From positions 868,001 through 932,000 of the forward strand of contig JACKPA010000001.1 in assembly GCA_024233865.1 (NCBI GenBank): DNA of 64,000 nucleotides, written 5' to 3'. How positions within the stretch are numbered: the first letter of the stretch is position 1; the number at the start of each line of letters is the position of its first letter. Both the position numbers and the translations under genes were made by a program. Positions 36,660-46,573 of the stretch are shown piece after piece. The notes beneath the pieces were generated by a model that did no database searches, was not told the origin of the DNA, and saw nothing but the letters and a program-made list of their open reading frames with translations. The DNA is from Leptospiraceae bacterium. GTDB lineage: Bacteria > Spirochaetota > Leptospiria > Leptospirales > Leptospiraceae.

Positions 36660-37325
36660 TTATTTCATACACATTTTATATATCTTTCTTGGGCAATTTA
36701 AAGCTCCACTTAACATTGCTCCGTTGATTTCCGCTCCATTGAGGATTATTCCATATAAATTGGCTCCTCTTAAATCAGCGCCTTTAAAAATATCCCCACT
36801 TAATTTTGCATAACTAAAATCAACATCTTGAAGGTTAGCTCCTTTTAAATCTGCACCGGAAAATTCATCCCCATTCAAAATTCCCTCTTTTAAAACAACA
36901 CTTTGCATATTGGCATCTTTTAGGTCGGAGCCACTTAGGATTACACGGGTTAAATTTGCATTACTCAAGTTAGCACCTTGAAAATTGGTTCTAGTTAGGT
37001 CCGAATAGCTTAAATTGGCTCCGGAAAGGTTTGCTTTCGTAAAATTTGCCTCTCGTAAGTTAGCTTCACTTAAAATAGCCCCTATCAGATTAGCATTATT
37101 TAATTTTGCACCCCTAAGGTCTGACCTATCAAAAACAGCATTTTGAAGGTTAGCTTCCCGCAAATCGCTCCCTTTTAACACAAAACGACTGAGGGCAGCA
37201 CCGCTAAGATCACAACCCCGACAACTGTTTGTAATTCTTAATTGATCGAGTTGAACTTGATTGTATGCATAAAAAGGTGTAGATGCAAAAATCAAAAAAA
37301 TTCTTAATAAAATAGATTTTTTCAT
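36660..37325 (-). CDS. Exported pentapeptide-repeat protein
   Basis: The 221-residue protein has a signal peptide (MKKSILLRIFLIFASTPFYA) and then almost entirely pentapeptide repeats of the form A(D/N)Lxx: LSGAALSRFVLKGSDLREAN, ANLSGANLSYSDLTRTNFQG, and so on to the C-terminus. This forms a right-handed quadrilateral beta-helix. Two cysteines lie early (NSCRGCDLSGA) and two late (NCPRKIYKMC), a possible pair of disulfides capping the helix. AAGGAGAAA lies before the ATG. The function is unknown; it is probably periplasmic or surface-exposed. Confidence 0.88.
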   Translation of the reverse strand: MKKSILLRIFLIFASTPFYAYNQVQLDQLRITNSCRGCDLSGAALSRFVLKGSDLREANLQNAVFDRSDLRGAKLNNANLIGAILSEANLREANFTKANLSGANLSYSDLTRTNFQGANLSNANLTRVILSGSDLKDANMQSVVLKEGILNGDEFSGADLKGANLQDVDFSYAKLSGDIFKGADLRGANLYGIILNGAEINGAMLSGALNCPRKIYKMCMK

Positions 37326-37716
37326 GTATTTTCTCCTTATAAATCGATGTCACATAACATATTTTTAGAATGGACTTTATTTTTGTCTATTTTTTATTTA
37401 TTAATTATAAATTATTCAAACAAGGAAGATTTGGATAGGTTAATTCTGAAAAAAACACCGGTTTCAAGTAGGAGAATTACTATAATTTTAAACTTTTTGT
37501 AAGCAATTTCTCAAGAGAAAAATGCACCATAAAATAAAAAATACGCTCTTAGACCTATTTTTTAGAATAAGAACTCTATTAAAATAGAAATAATATGCAA
37601 TTTTAAGAAAGTTTTTTTTAGAAATTAAGCTTTTTTGCTTGATCAAATTTCTTCCTAATACACAATTGCTTTCATAATCTAAATAAAAAAAAATTATACA
37701 GTACGGAGTTTAAAGT
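37326..37716. other. Intergenic region, promoter of the Cys-rich gene likely
   Basis: This 391-bp AT-rich gap separates divergent genes and must hold both promoters. I can see no gene or clear dyad. A ribosome site (CGGAG) lies nine bases before the ATG at 37717. No clear -35/-10 pair stands out. Confidence 0.3.
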
Positions 37717-38118
37717 ATGAAATTTAAAATATTGCTAGTTGCTGCTGCATCATTGTTCATTACACAAGTATATGCTCAAGGTGCTTGCTGTCCACAGCCA
37801 CAACAACAACAATGTTGCCCACAACCAATGCCGCAACAACAATGTTGTCCACAACCAGATCCTTGTGCTCAACAACAACAATGCTGTCCACAGCCACAAC
37901 AACAATGTTGCCCACAACCAGATCCTTGTGCTCAACAACAATGTTGCCCACAACCAGATCCTTGTGCTCAACAACAACAATGTTGCCCACAACCACAACA
38001 ACAATGTTGCCCACAACCAGATCCTTGTGCTCAACCAGCTTGTCCAGCTCCACAGCCACAATGCTGTCCACAACCACAACAACAATGTTGTCCAGCTCCA
38101 GCTCCAAGCTGTTGCTAA
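37717..38118 (+). CDS. Exported Cys/Gln/Pro-rich repeat protein
   Basis: This 133-residue protein has a clear signal peptide (MKFKILLVAAASLFITQVYA, cleavage after AQ) and a mature region made almost wholly of repeats: CCPQPQQQ, CCPQPDPCAQQQ and similar, ending PAPSCC. The DNA repeats the same units, so the gene may expand or shrink by slippage. Cys, Gln and Pro together make up most of the mature protein. The pattern recalls small proline-rich cross-linked proteins of eukaryotic surfaces and metal-binding low-complexity proteins, by composition only. It has its own ribosome site and two terminators downstream, so it is a single-gene transcript. Confidence 0.75.
   Translation: MKFKILLVAAASLFITQVYAQGACCPQPQQQQCCPQPMPQQQCCPQPDPCAQQQQCCPQPQQQCCPQPDPCAQQQCCPQPDPCAQQQQCCPQPQQQCCPQPDPCAQPACPAPQPQCCPQPQQQCCPAPAPSCC
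37790..38100. repeat. Imperfect tandem repeats in the Cys-rich gene
   Basis: Units such as CAACAACAATGTTGCCCACA and CCACAACCAGATCCTTGTGC recur through the gene at irregular spacing, encoding CCPQP and DPCAQ blocks. Slippage or recombination can change the number. Confidence 0.7.
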
Positions 38119-38160
38119 TCAATTTTAGTTTGAGCAGATTTTTATTATAATTTAAAACTT

Positions 38161-38186
38161 AAAAATCTCCTTTTATGGAGATTTTT
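38161..38186 (+). terminator. Bidirectional terminator
   Basis: AAAAATCTCC and GGAGATTTTT around the loop TTTTAT. A T-run follows on both strands, so it can end both the Cys-rich gene and the convergent gene's transcription. Confidence 0.7.
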
Positions 38187-38199
38187 AAGCCTAATATTT

Positions 38200-38238
38200 C
38201 TCCTGCAAAGGCTTAGGCAGTTGCAGGAGTTTTTATTT
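38200..38238 (+). terminator. Rho-independent terminator
   Basis: CTCCTGCA (38200-38207) and TGCAGGAG (38222-38229) form an 8-bp stem followed by TTTTTATTTTA. It lies downstream of the Cys-rich gene. Confidence 0.75.
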
Positions 38239-38253
38239 TATAAAGCCTCTAAT

Positions 38254-39117
38254 TCATAAATAGATTTCCATTTGTTGTGTAGAAAAAAGGCTATTTTTAT
38301 TTTCTCTTTCCAGTTCCCAATTATAAACAATTTTCCTTATCTGTGGGGTTTTACCTTCAACGGTTTTTACCAAGGTATATTTTTCATCTTCTCCAAATTT
38401 TTCAGACAATTTTTTTATAATGAATTTTCCGGATTTGATTTCTTCGATAAGTTGTAGTGTATAAGCATCAGTTTCCACTAATGACAGTTCATAAATAGCG
38501 TAATAAAATGGCGTTAAACCTTGGTAAAACCAGTCCATAAAGTCTTTACTACCCTTTTCCCATAAATTTTCCAAAGGGATTTCTGATTCCGTAATAAGAG
38601 AACGGCCTTTGGTTTTCTGCTGTAGAATTCTGCATCTGTAATAAATTTCATGAGCCAATTTGTTTTCAGACTCGCCTTCATAATCTACACCTAGCCACTT
38701 GATCCATGCTTTTTTTTCCTTAATTGATAGGGAAGCAAGTAGGGAAAATAAATAATTTTGGTTTTTAAATGTTTTTTCTGTAGATAAAAATTCTAAAATT
38801 TCCAGAGGAATCATAAAATGACCCTTTTCCCATTCAAGAGCATAGGGATTGTTTTGAAGTTCGGAATAATCTTCAGGTATTTCTTCAATAGCAACATCTC
38901 CAAATTGTGTAAGCAAAAAAATAAAAGATAAAAGCTCACTTTTATTTAGTTTTGTAATGGTTTGTTTAAAATTAAAATTTTTTACCGCTGATTGTAGCAT
39001 TTTAAGCTGATCTTTTCTGGATTGTTTGGGTGATAATATTAACCCAAATTGTTTGGAAAATTTACGTAGTGAGTAAGGTTCTATTTTGTCAATATTTCCT
39101 GAAATAAAAAAAGGCAT
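38254..39117 (-). CDS. Hypothetical protein coupled to purD
   Basis: This 287-residue soluble protein is helical, with no signal peptide, membrane segment or metal motif. It starts MPFFISGNIDKIEPYSLRKF and has ELLSFIFLLTQFGDVAIEEI and an acidic/basic C-terminal region. The ATG lies one base after the purD stop, so translation is coupled. I do not recognise the family. Its coupling to purD does not by itself show a role in purine synthesis. Confidence 0.75.
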   Translation of the reverse strand: MPFFISGNIDKIEPYSLRKFSKQFGLILSPKQSRKDQLKMLQSAVKNFNFKQTITKLNKSELLSFIFLLTQFGDVAIEEIPEDYSELQNNPYALEWEKGHFMIPLEILEFLSTEKTFKNQNYLFSLLASLSIKEKKAWIKWLGVDYEGESENKLAHEIYYRCRILQQKTKGRSLITESEIPLENLWEKGSKDFMDWFYQGLTPFYYAIYELSLVETDAYTLQLIEEIKSGKFIIKKLSEKFGEDEKYTLVKTVEGKTPQIRKIVYNWELERENKNSLFSTQQMEIYL

Positions 39118-39118
39118 A

Positions 39119-40387
39119 TTATAAGGCTCTCTTTCCTATATCTTTGCGATAAAAGGCTTCTTGTATATTTAGTGAACTTAAATAATTATATGATTTGTCT
39201 ATAGATTCTTTTAGTGTATCCGCGTAAGAGCTAATACCTAAAATTCGTCCTCCATTGGAAAGCAATTCATTACTTTCTGCTTTGTAAGTTCCGGCATGAA
39301 ATATAAGAGTTTCTTGGTTTGTGGGAATGGATAATTTTAAAGGGATATTTTTTGTATAGGTTCCAGGATATCCCTTGGCTGATAGAACCACAACACTTGA
39401 ATAGCCGTTTTTAATCATTAATTTTTCCTTATTTAATTTTCCATTGCTACAATCAAGCATCAAAGAAAGCAAATCATCTTCTAATAATAGCAATATAGCT
39501 TGTGTTTCTGGATCTCCAAACCTACAATTAAACTCTAAAATTTTAACCTGATTATTTTGTATCATAAGCCCTGCATACAAAAGACCTTTATAAAGATACC
39601 CTCTCTTTTTCATTCCTTCTAGTACCGGCTTAAAAACATATTCGCTCACCTGTTGGTAAACTGCATCTGTTGCAATAGGTGCAGGACAATAAGCGCCCAT
39701 TCCACCGGTGTTTGGACCCTGGTCTCCGTCATAAGCTCTCTTATGATCTTGAGCAGCGGGAAACATTAAAAAATTATTACCATCACATAAAGCAAAAATA
39801 GAAGCTTCTTCGCCTTCTAAAAACTCTTCAACCACAACTTTTTTTGTAGAAAGATTAAATTTATTTTTTATAAATATATCATCAAGAGCTGTAAGTGCAA
39901 TATTCGTATTATGTGCTATTGTAACACCTTTACCGGCTGCCAAACCGTCTGCTTTGATAACAAGGGGAAAAGAATGATTTCTGATATGGTCTTTTGCCAG
40001 ATCAATATCCGAAAAAGCCTCATATTTAGCCGTTGGAATGTTGAATTCTTTCATAAAATCTTTGGCAAATTCTTTTGAACCCTCCAATTGAGCCGCATAT
40101 AAAGATGGTCCAAAACAAGGTATTCTTATTTCATCTAACCAATCAACAATTCCATCAACAAGAGGTTCTTCCGGACCTACTACCACAAACTCAAAATGAT
40201 TGTCTAAAACAAATTTTTGAACACTTTTTTTGTTTTTGAGATTTATAGAATTCGGAGGTAAAATTTCATTTTTTTCAAACCCTCCATTACCGGGAAAAAC
40301 CTTTAATTCAGTTAATAATTTTGATTGCTTGATTTTATAGGACAAGGCATGTTCTCGTCCACCATTTCCGATTAATAAAACTTTCAT
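39119..40387 (-). CDS. purD: Phosphoribosylamine-glycine ligase
   Basis: This 422-residue ATP-grasp enzyme makes GAR, the second step of purine synthesis. Motifs: IGNGGREHALSYKIKQS at the N-terminus, the purD signature VVGPEEPLVDGIVD, the ATP-grasp lid FPLVIKADGLAAGKGVTIAH and VVVEEFLEGEEASIFAL, and the conserved GDQGPNTGGMGAYCPAP and EFNCRFGDPETQAILLLL. The length is normal. It forms a tightly coupled pair with the unknown gene downstream. Confidence 0.97.
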   Translation of the reverse strand: MKVLLIGNGGREHALSYKIKQSKLLTELKVFPGNGGFEKNEILPPNSINLKNKKSVQKFVLDNHFEFVVVGPEEPLVDGIVDWLDEIRIPCFGPSLYAAQLEGSKEFAKDFMKEFNIPTAKYEAFSDIDLAKDHIRNHSFPLVIKADGLAAGKGVTIAHNTNIALTALDDIFIKNKFNLSTKKVVVEEFLEGEEASIFALCDGNNFLMFPAAQDHKRAYDGDQGPNTGGMGAYCPAPIATDAVYQQVSEYVFKPVLEGMKKRGYLYKGLLYAGLMIQNNQVKILEFNCRFGDPETQAILLLLEDDLLSLMLDCSNGKLNKEKLMIKNGYSSVVVLSAKGYPGTYTKNIPLKLSIPTNQETLIFHAGTYKAESNELLSNGGRILGISSYADTLKESIDKSYNYLSSLNIQEAFYRKDIGKRAL

Positions 40388-40569
40388 ACTTTTTATAGTT
40401 TAGTTATGTCTCATATAAACTTTTAAACCTAAATTAACATTGTGTTCATAATAAAAAAGTAAAAAAAATTGTCTAGCATATTTTTTTTGTATGATTTCAA
40501 ACATAGAAAAGAATAATTATAAGACATCGCTAATACAAACATAAAAACCATGGTAGAGTCTTTGAAAAA

Positions 40570-42408
40570 ATGGAACGGGTAACACATCCTATATTTCCCA
40601 ATCATCTGATTGAAAAGGTAAAAAATTTATCCGAGTCTCCCGGTTGCTACTTATGGAAAAACTCCAAAAATGAAGTTATATACGTGGGAAAAGCACTAAA
40701 GCTTTCCAATCGCGTAAAAAATTACCTAAGTCCAAGACCCAGAGACATGAAACTTCGATTTTTACAAAAGGAAATCTTTGACCTTGAATGGATACTTACA
40801 AGAACAGAAAAAGAAGCCCTTATTCTTGAAGCAACCCTTATTAAAAAGTACAATCCCAAATACAACGTTAGACTAAAAGATGACAAAGGTTATCCGTATA
40901 TCTGCGTATCCATTGACGAACCATATCCTATGTTGTATTTAAGCAGAAACACAAAAGATGAAAAAAAGAAATACTTCGGACCCTATACGGATGTAAAATC
41001 AACCAGAGACCTAATTACTTTGATACACAAAATATTTCCAATTCGAAAAACAGTTCAAAAACTACCTCTCTCCAAACCGCGTAGACCTTGCTTGAACTTT
41101 TATATCAAAAGATGCCTTGCTCCTTGCCAAGCCAATGTTCCTGTAGAAGAATACGCCAAAGTGATCGAACAAGTGAGTCATTTTTTGGAAGGAAAAAAGG
41201 ATACACTTTTAAAAGAGCTTCATGAAAGAATGAATGTCTTATCGGAAAAAATGGAATACGAGAGAGCAATTATTTATCGAGATATGATAGAAAGCATAAG
41301 CCGTATCCAACAAAGACAAACGGTTGTGAATCCGGAAGGAGGTGATGAGGACATCATCGCATTTGCTAAGAGAGAGGACGAAGGGCAGGTTGTTATTCTG
41401 GAGGTTAGAACAGGTAGGCTTGAGGTAAAAAAAACGTTCGCCCTAAAAGGAATGAACAATTCTAGTGATGAAGAAATCATTACTTCTTTTATTGAATTGT
41501 ACTATTTGAGAGCAAGCTTTATACCGGCAACCATTATTTTGCCTGTGACCATCAAAGGTGAAGCAAGATTGATTATAGACTACATTTCCAAGACCAAAGG
41601 GTTCACTCCCAAACTAAAGTTTCCAGCTGGAGGTGACAAGAAATCTCTTTTAAAATTGGCAGAAAAAAATGCAGAGATGAATCTTTCCGAAAGGCTTCTG
41701 GCTGCCAAGCTAAAAGATCAGACAATGGCTTTAAAAGAGCTAAAAGAAAGGTTAAACTTAAAAGACATTCCTAACATAATTGAGTGTTATGATATAAGCC
41801 ATACACAAGGAGTTGAACCAGTAGCAAGTGGCGTAATGTTTGTAGATGGCAAGCCTTACAAACCCGGTTACCGTCACTATAAAATGCGAGGGTATGATGG
41901 CATCAATGATCCTGGAATGATACATGAAGTGATTGCCAGAAGATTGCAGAGACTTTTAAACGAAAACGAATCGCTACCGGATTTGATTGTGATAGATGGT
42001 GGAGAAACGCAACTTGGTCGTGCCTGTGAGGCTGCCGTTGCCATTGGATTGGATGAATTGCCCATGATAGGACTTGCCAAAAAAAGAGAAGAAATCTACT
42101 TTCCAGGAGAGAAAACTCCTTATAGCTTTGATCCCAATAGTCTTTCCATGAGGCTACTAAGACATATCCGAGACGAAGCCCATAGATTTGGAATTACCTT
42201 CCATAGAAAAAGACGAAACAAAGAAACTTTTAAGACAATTTTACAAGGTATACCGGAAATTGGAATCGAGAGAAAAAAGAAGATTTTGAAATATTTTTCC
42301 GATAAAAAGAAAATTGAAGATGCTACATTGGAAGAGTTAATACAAGTTCCTGGAATTGGAAGGAAACTCGCAGAAAAAATATTTCAACAAATCCAAACGA
42401 TCAAATAA
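40570..42408 (+). CDS. uvrC: UvrABC excinuclease subunit C
   Basis: This 612-residue nuclease makes both incisions in nucleotide excision repair. The N-terminal GIY-YIG nuclease reads GCYLWKNSKNEVIYVGKALK; the UvrB-interacting UVR region lies at about residue 200-240; the C-terminal RNase H-like nuclease has ECYDISHTQGVEPVASGVMF, LIVIDGGETQLGRA and HRFGITFHRKRR with the catalytic Asp and His; and a helix-hairpin-helix pair (LQGIPEIGIERKKKILK; VPGIGRKLAEKIF) closes it. It is alone in its transcript. Confidence 0.97.
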   Translation: MERVTHPIFPNHLIEKVKNLSESPGCYLWKNSKNEVIYVGKALKLSNRVKNYLSPRPRDMKLRFLQKEIFDLEWILTRTEKEALILEATLIKKYNPKYNVRLKDDKGYPYICVSIDEPYPMLYLSRNTKDEKKKYFGPYTDVKSTRDLITLIHKIFPIRKTVQKLPLSKPRRPCLNFYIKRCLAPCQANVPVEEYAKVIEQVSHFLEGKKDTLLKELHERMNVLSEKMEYERAIIYRDMIESISRIQQRQTVVNPEGGDEDIIAFAKREDEGQVVILEVRTGRLEVKKTFALKGMNNSSDEEIITSFIELYYLRASFIPATIILPVTIKGEARLIIDYISKTKGFTPKLKFPAGGDKKSLLKLAEKNAEMNLSERLLAAKLKDQTMALKELKERLNLKDIPNIIECYDISHTQGVEPVASGVMFVDGKPYKPGYRHYKMRGYDGINDPGMIHEVIARRLQRLLNENESLPDLIVIDGGETQLGRACEAAVAIGLDELPMIGLAKKREEIYFPGEKTPYSFDPNSLSMRLLRHIRDEAHRFGITFHRKRRNKETFKTILQGIPEIGIERKKKILKYFSDKKKIEDATLEELIQVPGIGRKLAEKIFQQIQTIK

Positions 42409-42544
42409 TAAACTTCTTCCGAAAAGAGTCAATTTTGCGATAGTTAGAACCACTGCTCTATATAAAGTAGTTGACGATATTAGAAAGGAGTTTAAGTTTT
42501 GAAGGTTATAAAGATATGATGATTTCATTTCAGAAAATATAACC

Positions 42545-45500
42545 ATGGTAAAGCTAAAAGATTCTGCGCTAAGACGATATGTAAGATCAATTCTATTTTC
42601 TATAGATTTCATAGAAAACCATCTGGTAGATTTGGATGATTTTAAGAATCTGGATGAAATTTATTTAAATGAAAAATTCAAGGAAATTTGCTCCTATTAT
42701 AAAGGTAATCTAAAAAGTATTTCGGAAGCTCAGTTAGAAAGTAATTTCTTACAACCAATTTTTAAATCTTTGGAGCATATCTACGAAGTTCAGACGACCA
42801 AAAGGAGTGAAGATATAGAAGAAGGCACAAAAAGAATTGACTATGCATTTTTTTATTCGGAAGAAGATAAAGATATTTTTCACAAAAATTATTCTCAAAG
42901 AAATTCTATCAAATATTCTAGTTGCTCTACCATTTGTGAGACCAAATCCTGGGGCTTATTAGGTGGATATGACCGGATTAGAAAAAATGATAATTCCGAT
43001 CCGATATGGCAGCTTAAAAAATCATACCTTGATCCAATTAATCCCAAAGAGCAAAAAGCAACTGTTCCATTCGGAATACTAACCGATGGAAAGTTTTGGC
43101 GTATTTATTCTTATAGAACTGAGACAGATAAATTTTTTGAATTAAACCTTGAAGAAGTTATTCAACGAAAAGATTTTTATGGCTTTAAAATATTTTGGTT
43201 TTTCTTTTCCAAAGAGGCTTTCAAAGGAAAGTCTTATCTCTCCTCCGTTGAAGCAGGCTCTAAAAAGCTACAATCTCAAGTTTCCGAAGAATTAAGAAAA
43301 CAAGTTTATATAAGCCTTGAGTTAATTGCAACAGGGCTTTTTAGGGTTTATAAGTCAGGCAAAAGGGAATGGGATGAATTTAAAAAATACCCTGAGATGC
43401 AAGCTTTTATAGAAACAAAATCAATAGATGAAATTGACGTGGAAGACGAGAAAACAGAACAAGTTGTGCTGAATATCATCTACAAGGAGTCTTTGGTCTA
43501 TCTATTTCGGGTTTTGTTTCTTCTCTATGCAGATCATAGAAATCTATTTAAACATCGAAAAGTGGAAACCGTTTTTTACAATCTATTGAACAAAATAGAA
43601 TTGTATACAGACAAAATTGGAGGTATCTCAGATAGAGCAGAAAATATCGCGGATAAAAACGATGATTACGATATAGACGGTGTATTTGAAGAAATTGATA
43701 AAGAGTTTAACGGAGGTATTTTTTCTCAAAAACTACATCCGGTTCTAAATAGGTTTGATATTGACAACATTCTCTATGCCAACGCAATTGACTATCTCAC
43801 GAGAACGTTAGATGAAAAAACCAAAAAAACTTTGCGTGTGGATTTTTCTGTTTTAGAGGTTCGTCATTTGGGTACTATTTATGAAGGTCTTCTGGAATAC
43901 AAACTAAGCAAAACAAGTGAAGAGAAATCCATTCCCCTCTTAAGTGACCACAAAAGAAGCAGAAAACTTCTAAAAGATGATCTCTATTTGGTAAATGACA
44001 AAGGAGAGAGGAAGTCTTCTGGTAGTTATTACACTCCGGACTACATTGTTGAATACATGGTAAAAAATACCGTTGGTCCCCTAATCAATGAAATCGAACT
44101 GGAAGAAATCGACATCAAACAAAAGATTTTCAAGATTTTTTCTCTTAAAGTCTGCGATCCTGCAATGGGAAGCGGACATTTTCTGGTAGAAGTGATTGGT
44201 TATATAAGTGACAGAATCGAGAGCATGATCCACAAAGAGATGGAACCTTTTCAAAACAAGCCGGGAAGAAAAAGCAAAAAACTTATCGAACTGGAAAGTC
44301 TTTTGCAAAATTCCGAGGATGGTTTGTATAAAAGTATTATTTCGAAACGTTGTATCTATGGTGTGGATAAGAATCCTATGGCGGTTGAACTTGCGAAGCT
44401 TTCTATCTGGATTTTCACTTTGCAAAAGAACAGAAAGTTAGAGTTTTTTGATTACAATCTTCGATGCGGAGATTCTCTGATCGGAAGTAAGGGAAAGACG
44501 TTTTCATCCAGATTAGAAACTGAGAGCAGGGAAAGAACGCTTTTTGCAAGCAATGAGGAACTTTATCAAGACGTAGTAGAAAATTTCAAAGAGGAATTTA
44601 AAAAGTACTTTGAGTTTGAAAGTGTGGAAGAGAGGATGAAATACTATGAATCAACCATCCGACCTAATCAGCAGAAGTTAAAATATCTTGCAAACATTGA
44701 ACTTGCTATTGATTTTGCAGACAAAGACGATGAAATCCATTTGTTATACAAATCACACAAAACAGAACTTTTAAACCTCATTCGTATGAACGGAGAGTAT
44801 ATCAAAAAGCTTATCAAGGGTAGCGTTGTTACTGATTGGGAAATTCAGCTATTTAAGAGAGCCAAAAAAGTTCGAGATGAATACAATCCGATTCATTGGG
44901 AGTTGGATTTTCCAAATGTGTTTATAGAAAAAGGCAGGTTCGATGTGGTTGTAGGAAATCCACCTTATGTTGATAACAGAGGTTTTAATAAAAAGATTTT
45001 AAAGTTTTTATATCGGACTTTTCCGAATTCTTTTCAGAAATCAGGGACCGACCAATTCAAAACAACAAAACTAAACTTAATAGCTCCTTTTATAGAAAAA
45101 ACTCATCATTTGCTTACTTATCAAGGTTTCACAAGTTATATTTTTCACAAAAATATTTTTAAAACAAATGGGTATTCTTCCATAAGAAAGTTCATTTTAG
45201 ATAATTATGATATTAAAATACTGGCTGACTGGGGCAGAGGTCAGTTTAAAGAAGTTACCGCGGAAACCGCAACATTTATTATTAGAAATTGCAATGTTGT
45301 GAATGATAAAATAGTAGTCGAATTTTATAATCTCTCACATAAAATTAATGAATCTCATAACCTACAAAGTCTATTTTCAAGTTCTTATGAATATATATTT
45401 GGAATTTATTCGGATTTCTCAGATAGAAAAATATTAGAACTCATCGAAAAAAATACTATGCCTTTACAAGAATTTGTAAATATCAACAATGGAATTGTTA

Positions 45501-46270
45501 CTGGAAATGATGAATTATATTTGTCTGATAATAAAATAAATGAATCTTATAAAAAAATAGTCAGAGGAAAAAATATTAAAAGATACGGTTGCCTTCTTGA
45601 AAAAGAATATGTGTTGTATGATAGAGATAAACTTCTCAGAGCTCGCGATGAAAGCATTTTTAATGCTGATGAAAAGTTGATTATGCAAATGATTAATATT
45701 AATTTCGTAATAACTTATGACAATGAACAATTTTATAATTTAGGTACTACATATTCAATAACTAAAAAAGCAAATGTTTCTTTAAAATATTTATTATCCA
45801 TTTTATGTTCGTCAACAATTGAATACTATTATAAGAAAAAATTTACGAATAGTTCTTCTTTGACAAATGCTATTTCAACGCAAAATCTTTTTGAAATACC
45901 AATAAAAATTATACCCCAAAAGCCATTCATTCAAAAAGCGGACACTATGCTTACCAAAAACAAAGAACTTGGGGAAGTAACTGCCAAATTTACCAAACTA
46001 CTGAAATCGGATTTGAAATTGGAAAAGTTATCAGACAAATTAGAAAATTGGTATCTTCTCACTTGGGATGAATTCTTAAGCGAGTTGAAAAAGAAAAAAG
46101 TAGAGTTGTCTTTAAATAGCAAACCACAATGGATGGATTATTTTGAGTCTGAAAAAAAGAAGGCTTTGGCAATCAAAAAAGTTATTGATAAAACAGATAA
46201 AGAAATAGACAAAATGGTTTATGAATTGTATGGATTAACCGAAGAAGAGATAAAGATTATAGAGAGATAA
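42545..46270 (+). CDS. Type IIG-like restriction-modification protein (Eco57I-like)
   Basis: The 1241-residue protein joins a nuclease and an N6-adenine methyltransferase. Residues about 70-220 are a PD-(D/E)XK-type nuclease domain: RIDYAFF (about 98) and ICETKSWGLLGGYD (about 128, with E-x-K). The methyltransferase has the SAM motif KVCDPAMGSGHFLVEV (about 535) and the catalytic FDVVVGNPPYVDNRG (about 803), NPPY being typical of adenine-N6 enzymes. The C-terminal 350 residues are the target-recognition region of the TaqI/Eco57I type, with a helical tail. Such fused enzymes cut at a distance from an asymmetric site and methylate one or both strands. It is followed by a Uma2 relic and a nuclease-like gene on the same strand. 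Confidence 0.88.
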   Translation: MVKLKDSALRRYVRSILFSIDFIENHLVDLDDFKNLDEIYLNEKFKEICSYYKGNLKSISEAQLESNFLQPIFKSLEHIYEVQTTKRSEDIEEGTKRIDYAFFYSEEDKDIFHKNYSQRNSIKYSSCSTICETKSWGLLGGYDRIRKNDNSDPIWQLKKSYLDPINPKEQKATVPFGILTDGKFWRIYSYRTETDKFFELNLEEVIQRKDFYGFKIFWFFFSKEAFKGKSYLSSVEAGSKKLQSQVSEELRKQVYISLELIATGLFRVYKSGKREWDEFKKYPEMQAFIETKSIDEIDVEDEKTEQVVLNIIYKESLVYLFRVLFLLYADHRNLFKHRKVETVFYNLLNKIELYTDKIGGISDRAENIADKNDDYDIDGVFEEIDKEFNGGIFSQKLHPVLNRFDIDNILYANAIDYLTRTLDEKTKKTLRVDFSVLEVRHLGTIYEGLLEYKLSKTSEEKSIPLLSDHKRSRKLLKDDLYLVNDKGERKSSGSYYTPDYIVEYMVKNTVGPLINEIELEEIDIKQKIFKIFSLKVCDPAMGSGHFLVEVIGYISDRIESMIHKEMEPFQNKPGRKSKKLIELESLLQNSEDGLYKSIISKRCIYGVDKNPMAVELAKLSIWIFTLQKNRKLEFFDYNLRCGDSLIGSKGKTFSSRLETESRERTLFASNEELYQDVVENFKEEFKKYFEFESVEERMKYYESTIRPNQQKLKYLANIELAIDFADKDDEIHLLYKSHKTELLNLIRMNGEYIKKLIKGSVVTDWEIQLFKRAKKVRDEYNPIHWELDFPNVFIEKGRFDVVVGNPPYVDNRGFNKKILKFLYRTFPNSFQKSGTDQFKTTKLNLIAPFIEKTHHLLTYQGFTSYIFHKNIFKTNGYSSIRKFILDNYDIKILADWGRGQFKEVTAETATFIIRNCNVVNDKIVVEFYNLSHKINESHNLQSLFSSSYEYIFGIYSDFSDRKILELIEKNTMPLQEFVNINNGIVTGNDELYLSDNKINESYKKIVRGKNIKRYGCLLEKEYVLYDRDKLLRARDESIFNADEKLIMQMININFVITYDNEQFYNLGTTYSITKKANVSLKYLLSILCSSTIEYYYKKKFTNSSSLTNAISTQNLFEIPIKIIPQKPFIQKADTMLTKNKELGEVTAKFTKLLKSDLKLEKLSDKLENWYLLTWDEFLSELKKKKVELSLNSKPQWMDYFESEKKKALAIKKVIDKTDKEIDKMVYELYGLTEEEIKIIER

Positions 46271-46315
46271 GAAAAAAACTTGAAAGGTTTTTAGTTTCAT
46301 TTTGAGAATAGTTCT

Positions 46316-46573
46316 ATGAGTAATGTAGCCTTTGATGAAAGTTTGGAAGAGGATATTGATGTGGGTTCTTTCAATCACGCTAGTGTACAGGTTAATTTGG
46401 CGTATTTCTATTTTGAATTAGGGATACAACCCTGTTGGTTGGTCGATCTGTCCAATAAAATAATCAATGTTTATTCCTCAATTACTAAAAACAGGCTATT
46501 TGATGAGCAAGACAAAGAAGTGATAGACGAAAATATCGGTATTCGCTTACCAATAGCTGAGGTATTTGAATAA
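46316..46573 (+). pseudogene. Uma2-type nuclease with its middle missing
   Basis: The 85-residue frame resembles a Uma2 (DUF820) protein whose catalytic middle is gone. NHASVQVNLAYF matches the N-terminal H-x2-I/V...L segment, and it runs directly into FELGIQPCWLVDLSNKIINV and GIRLPIAEVFE, which match the C-terminal part of the family. Normal members have about 180-200 residues with PDxxF and ExxS motifs between these. It is not certain that it is dead; it may be a short derivative. Its stop overlaps the start of the next gene by one base (TAATG), so it may be translated. Confidence 0.55.

Noticed and set aside
37739..38150. Other long open frames on both strands across the Cys-rich gene
   Set aside because: The repetitive codons keep all frames open; only the frame with a signal peptide and ribosome site makes sense as a protein.
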